Assembly: GCF_014873755.1 (NCBI RefSeq)
Contig: NZ_JADBEG010000001.1
Location: 3,412,501-3,476,500 of the forward strand
Reading direction: 5' to 3'
Length of the DNA stretch: 64,000 nucleotides
Source of the DNA: Amycolatopsis lexingtonensis
GTDB lineage: Bacteria; Actinomycetota; Actinomycetes; Mycobacteriales; Pseudonocardiaceae
Both the position numbers and the translations under genes were made by a program. Shown here in pieces: positions 60,400 through 64,000 of this stretch (position 1 is its first letter; each line of letters begins with the position of its first letter). The notes beneath the pieces were generated by a model. The model was not told the origin of the DNA. It made no database searches and was given only the letters and a program-made list of their open reading frames with translations.

Positions 60400-60827
60400 C
60401 GGTCCTGCGCGGGCGGACGATCGTCCCCGGCGTCGTCGAGGGTGAGGCGCTGGTGTCGCACGAGACGATCTCGGGCTGGGGCGGCATCGACCCGGCCACC
60501 GGGACGATCATCGAACGCCGTCACGAGCTGCACGGCGTGTGCTTCACCGGCAAGATCCTCGTCTTCCCCGGCGCGAAGGGATCGTCGGGCTGGTCGGGGT
60601 TCTTCCAGTCGACCCGCCTGCTGGGCACCGCGCCGCTGGGCATGGTCTTCACGGTCGTGACGACGAAGGTGGCGCTCGGCGCGGTGGTGACGCGGGTGCC
60701 CGCGCTCAGCGACCTCGACCGCGACCCGGTCGAGGTCATCCGCACCGGCGACCGCCTCCGCCTCGACGCCGACCGCGGGTTCGTCGCAATTGTCCGGAGA
60801 GGCGACGGCACAGCGGCGGACGAGTGA
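60396..60827 (+). CDS. Aconitase-X swivel (small) subunit (DUF126)
   Basis: This encodes 143 residues whose ATG overlaps the large-subunit stop (ATGA). The segments GRTIVPGVVEGEALVSHETI, ISGWGGIDPATGTIIERRHE and GKILVFPGAKGSSGWSGFF are characteristic of the DUF126 swivel domain that carries catalytic residues for the AcnX large subunit. It ends the operon. The two subunits together form the dehydratase. Confidence 0.92.
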   Translation: MTVLRGRTIVPGVVEGEALVSHETISGWGGIDPATGTIIERRHELHGVCFTGKILVFPGAKGSSGWSGFFQSTRLLGTAPLGMVFTVVTTKVALGAVVTRVPALSDLDRDPVEVIRTGDRLRLDADRGFVAIVRRGDGTAADE

Positions 60828-61008
60828 TGCGCAAGCCCGTACCGGGCACCATCCGAAGGGATTTACGGGCAAACTTCGATCACCTCTCGTCATCACCCGA
60901 CTGTGTGGTGTTAACTGCCCGGACAGACAGAGAGCGTTTCCCCGACCTCGGCCGCGACGGCACAACGCAGTACCAGTTCGCCCGCCCCGCCTGGAAAGGC
61001 CGTCCTCG
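60828..61008. other. 181-base region upstream of the NRPS gene
   Basis: There is no coding frame. The region contains the NRPS promoter in principle, but I cannot identify clear -35/-10 boxes. GGAAAGG lies about 11 bases before the NRPS ATG and may be its ribosome site. Confidence 0.3.
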
Positions 61009-64000
61009 ATGCGAGTGTCCGCACCGCTGTCGTCCGGTCAACAGCGCCTTTGGACCGTTTCCCAGCTGGACGGGGCCGGCCCCGCCTACAACGAGACCAT
61101 GGCCTTCGCCCTGCGTGGTCCCTTGGACCGGGAAGCGCTGCAACGGGCGTTCGACGCTCTCGCCGACCGGCACGAAGCCCTGCGCACCCGGATCGTGGTC
61201 GAAGACGGCAGGCCCGTACAAATCGTCGAACCCGCCGGTCACGGGCTTCCCTGCCCCGTCACCGACGTCGCCGGGCGGCCCGGCGAAGCGGCCGAGCTGC
61301 GGCGGAGCGACCCGCTCGAGCCGTTCGACCTGGCGCGGGCTCCGCTGGCCCGGGCCCGGCTGCTCGCCGACGGCGACGAGCATCACGTCCTGCTGATCAC
61401 CGTCCACCACGTCGTCTTCGACGGCTGGTCCCGCACCCTCCTGCTGCGCGAGCTGGGCGTCCTCTACGCCGCTCAGCTGAGCGGCGTAGAGGACCTCCCG
61501 CCCGCGCGCCCCTACCGCGAACACGCCGAAGCGCAGCAGGACTGGCTGGCCGGCGAAGGCCCGGCGCCGCACGAGGCGTACTGGCGGGACCGGCTCGACG
61601 GCGTGTCGCCGGTGCTGGAGCTGCCCGCCGACCGGCCGCGCCCGGTCCGCCAGGACTTCACCGGCGCGCGGGTGCCGATCCGCCTCGGCCCGGACCTCAC
61701 CGCCCGGCTGAAGGCGGTGGCGCGCGAACACGGCGTCACGCTCTACTCCACCATCCTGACCTGCTGGTTCATCTTGTTGTCCCGGCTTTCCGCGCAGTCT
61801 GACATCGTTGTCGGCGTCCCCACCGCCAACCGCGGCGCCGGCGGCGAACACCCCGACACGATCGGCTTCTTCGTCAACACCCTGGCCGTGCGGGCCGAGC
61901 TGACCGGCGCCCGCACCGGTGCCGTGCTGCTCAAGGAGGTCCGGGCGGCGCTGCGGGGCGCGATCGACCACGCCGAGCTGCCGTTCGAACGGGTCGTCGA
62001 GCTGGTCAACCCCCCGCGCAGTCCGGCGCACACGCCGTTGTTCCAGACGATGTTCGCCTGGGTGCCGACGCAGCACGACCTCCTGGCGCTGCCGGGCGTG
62101 GCCGTCGAACCCCTGGAGATCGAGTTCGCGCCCGCGAAGTTCGACCTCGCGCTCAACCTCGCGGACGAAGACGGCGACGTCCTCGGGCACCTCGACTACG
62201 CCGTCGCGCTCTTCGACCGGGACACCGCCGAGCGGTACGGTCGGTACCTCGTCCGGCTGCTGGATCAGCTGGCCACCCGTCCCGAAGCGGACATCACGAG
62301 CTACGAGCTGCTGGACGCCGCCGAGCGCCGCGAGATCCTCGACTCCTGGAGCACTGGTCCGCGGCCGCGCCGTCGCCCGGGCGGGCTGGTCGACCGGTTC
62401 ACCGCCCACGCCGACGCCACCCCGGACGCCCCCGCGCTCGTCTGCGACGAGCGGACCTTCACCTACGGCGAACTGGACCGCCGCGCCACGAGGCTGGCGA
62501 ACGCCCTGCGGCGGCGCGGGGCCCGGCCGGGCCAGGTCGTCGCCGTCCGCAGTGGACGGTCGGCCGAGCTGGTCGTCGCGGTCCTCGGCGTGCTGAAGAC
62601 CGGCGCCGCCTACCTCCCCCTCGACCCGGCCCAGCCCCCCGCCCGGCAAGCGGCGATGATCGAGGACGCGCGCCCGGTGCTGATCCTCGGCGACGACGTC
62701 ACCGCGCTCGAAGCCGAAGGCGACGAGACGCGCAGACCGGTCACCACCGACCTCGGCGAAACCGCCTACGTCATCTACACCTCCGGGTCGACCGGGCGCC
62801 CCAAGGGCGTCGCCGTGACCCACCACAGCGTCCTGGCCCTGTTCGACCAGTGGCTCGACCGCTTCGGCGCGACCCCCGGTGAAGCGACGTCGGCGTGGTC
62901 GAGCATCGGTTTCGACGCCTCGGTGCACGAGCTGCTGCTCCCGCTGACCACCGGCGCGGTGCTGCACGTCGTGCCCGAGGACGTCCGGCCCGACCCGGCC
63001 GCGCTGATGGCGTGGCTGCGGGACCACCACATCGTGCAAGCGTTCCTGCCGCCCTCCTACGTCCGCTGGATCGACGAGGATCCAGCGCGCGTGCACGGGC
63101 TCGCCCTGCGGCAGGTCCTCACCGGCGTCGAGCCGCTTCCGGAGGCCGCGCTGGCCCGGTTCGCCGCGGCGCTGCCCGGCCTGAGGATCTGCTTCGGCTA
63201 CGGGCCGACCGAAGCCACGCTCTACGCCACCGCGCACTTCGACCCGCGGCCGGTGGACCGGCCCGCCCCGATCGGGCGGCCACTCCCCGGCTCGCGGCTG
63301 TACCTGCTGGACGAGCGGTTGCGCCCGGTGCCGCCGGGGGTGGCCGGCGAGGTCTTCCTGGCCGGCGACTGCCTGGCCCGCGGCTACCTGCACCGGCCGG
63401 GCCTGACCGCCAAGCGGTTCGTGGCGGACCCGTTCGTCCCGGGTGAGCGCATGTACCGCACCGGGGACCTGGCCCGGTGGCTGCCTAGCGGCGAGGCCGA
63501 GTACGCCGGCCGCCGCGACGACCAGATCAAGCTGCGCGGCTTCCGCATCGAGCCCGGCGAGGTGACAGCCGCGCTCCTGGCCGTCCCCGGCGTCCGGGAG
63601 GCCGCGGTGCTGGTGGACCGCGAAGGCGAGCCCCGGCTCGTCGCCGGTGTCGCGGGCGGTGCCGGCCGGACCCCGCACGAGTGGCGGGCCGCGCTGGCCG
63701 ACCGGCTGCCGGACTACATGATCCCGTCCGTGTTCGCCGAGTTCGACCGCTTGCCGGTGAGCCGCAGCGGCAAGCTCGACCGCGACGCCGTGCTGGCGCA
63801 CGCCCGGGCGAGCGCGTCGCACGACCCGGTCAACACCGCCGCCCCGCGCGACCGGGTCGAGCTGGCTCTGCTGCGGCTCTGGCAGGACCTGTTGCTGCAC
63901 CCCGGGATCGGCGTCTCGGACGACTTCTTCGACGTCGGCGGCACGTCGATCTCGGCGATCAAGCTGGCCCACGCCATCGGCGCGGAGTTCGGCCGCGAGC
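61009..64000 (+). CDS. Nonribosomal peptide synthetase, first module C-A-PCP (3' end outside the window)
   Basis: The plus strand is open from the ATG at 61009 to the window end (997 codons). An N-terminal condensation domain carries HHVVFDG (residues 133-139). The adenylation domain has YVIYTSGSTGRPKG (about 587), FGYGPTEATLYATA, RMYRTGDLARW, GRRDDQIKLRGFRIEP and PVSRSGKLDR (about 917). A carrier domain has DDFFDVGGTSISAIKL, the attachment Ser being S980. Reading the specificity residues by eye gives D-A-H-F-L-G-L-Y; the amino acid is not assigned. Starting with a C domain suggests an acyl or peptide donor. A perfect 36-bp palindrome (61459-61494) lies in its C domain. Confidence 0.94.
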   Translation, partial: MRVSAPLSSGQQRLWTVSQLDGAGPAYNETMAFALRGPLDREALQRAFDALADRHEALRTRIVVEDGRPVQIVEPAGHGLPCPVTDVAGRPGEAAELRRSDPLEPFDLARAPLARARLLADGDEHHVLLITVHHVVFDGWSRTLLLRELGVLYAAQLSGVEDLPPARPYREHAEAQQDWLAGEGPAPHEAYWRDRLDGVSPVLELPADRPRPVRQDFTGARVPIRLGPDLTARLKAVAREHGVTLYSTILTCWFILLSRLSAQSDIVVGVPTANRGAGGEHPDTIGFFVNTLAVRAELTGARTGAVLLKEVRAALRGAIDHAELPFERVVELVNPPRSPAHTPLFQTMFAWVPTQHDLLALPGVAVEPLEIEFAPAKFDLALNLADEDGDVLGHLDYAVALFDRDTAERYGRYLVRLLDQLATRPEADITSYELLDAAERREILDSWSTGPRPRRRPGGLVDRFTAHADATPDAPALVCDERTFTYGELDRRATRLANALRRRGARPGQVVAVRSGRSAELVVAVLGVLKTGAAYLPLDPAQPPARQAAMIEDARPVLILGDDVTALEAEGDETRRPVTTDLGETAYVIYTSGSTGRPKGVAVTHHSVLALFDQWLDRFGATPGEATSAWSSIGFDASVHELLLPLTTGAVLHVVPEDVRPDPAALMAWLRDHHIVQAFLPPSYVRWIDEDPARVHGLALRQVLTGVEPLPEAALARFAAALPGLRICFGYGPTEATLYATAHFDPRPVDRPAPIGRPLPGSRLYLLDERLRPVPPGVAGEVFLAGDCLARGYLHRPGLTAKRFVADPFVPGERMYRTGDLARWLPSGEAEYAGRRDDQIKLRGFRIEPGEVTAALLAVPGVREAAVLVDREGEPRLVAGVAGGAGRTPHEWRAALADRLPDYMIPSVFAEFDRLPVSRSGKLDRDAVLAHARASASHDPVNTAAPRDRVELALLRLWQDLLLHPGIGVSDDFFDVGGTSISAIKLAHAIGAEFGRE
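61459..61494. repeat. 36-bp perfect palindrome inside the NRPS condensation domain
   Basis: GTCCTCTACGCCGCTCAG (61459-61476) is followed without spacer by its exact complement (61477-61494). It encodes VLYAAQLSGVED in a variable loop after HHxxxDG, where condensation domains tolerate insertions. It may be a template-switch inverted duplication. Confidence 0.9.

Noticed and set aside
60880..63972. A 1,030-codon minus-strand open frame
   Set aside because: It is the antisense of the NRPS gene; the plus strand has complete C, A and PCP motifs.
1..64000. CRISPR arrays, tRNA/rRNA genes, insertion sequences or prophage
   Set aside because: No regularly spaced repeats, cloverleaf-like sequences, transposase motifs or phage structural genes were seen on either strand.

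Overview
The window is high-GC DNA with dense, overlapping operons, GTG starts, F420-type enzymes, an AfsR/SARP-type regulator and a nonribosomal peptide synthetase (NRPS). This points to a Pseudonocardiales-like actinomycete, and Amycolatopsis is my best guess from overall feel. No tRNA, rRNA, CRISPR array, insertion sequence or phage gene was seen.

Layout. (1) 1-5037, minus strand: a giant protein that runs off the left edge and looks like cargo of an extracellular contractile injection system (eCIS), with a small unknown gene upstream. (2) 5093-14360: a TetR regulator, a double operator, and a seven-gene operon resembling the mycobacterial mymA locus (Baeyer-Villiger monooxygenase, diiron PF10118 protein, ferredoxin-type reductase, aldehyde dehydrogenase, SDR, acyl-CoA synthetase, lipase). 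(3) 14370-23791: small units: SDR plus DUF385 protein with a TetR, a dehalogenase-like hydrolase, a SARP-like regulator, a phosphotransferase-like protein, a GNAT remnant, a VC0807-type membrane protein and a two-component system. (4) 23911-35187: a catabolic island of two tightly coupled minus-strand operons (MFS, D-2-hydroxyacid dehydrogenase, AtuA, DUF4387, esterase; and tartrate-type dehydrogenase, HyuB, HyuA), flanked by GntR and LysR regulators. (5) 35368-39293: an unknown gene and two overlapping GMC oxidoreductases, bounded by two large palindromic repeats. (6) 39440-49666: a PucR-adjacent operon (HisD-like dehydrogenase, amino-acid permease, ThuA-like protein, ThDP enzyme, LLM flavoprotein), then a GH3 enzyme coupled to PucR and a divergent LacI regulator. 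(7) 49677-53632: two decayed SDR fragments, a secreted M1 peptidase, a secreted beta-propeller protein and an XRE regulator. (8) 53758-60827: a LysR regulator with a clear box in front of a second catabolic operon (FAD oxidoreductase, IlvD-like dehydratase, MFS, aconitase-X large and small subunits). (9) 61009-64000: the first module (C-A-PCP) of an NRPS that runs off the right edge.

The window is mostly accessory metabolism: four substrate-specific uptake and oxidation operons, each beside its own regulator. The most unusual items are the eCIS-type effector with an unassigned C-terminal domain, a perfect 36-bp palindrome inside the NRPS condensation domain, nested intergenic palindromes, and nine copies of a 13-bp palindromic motif (GTCCACWNNGGAC) inside coding sequences.
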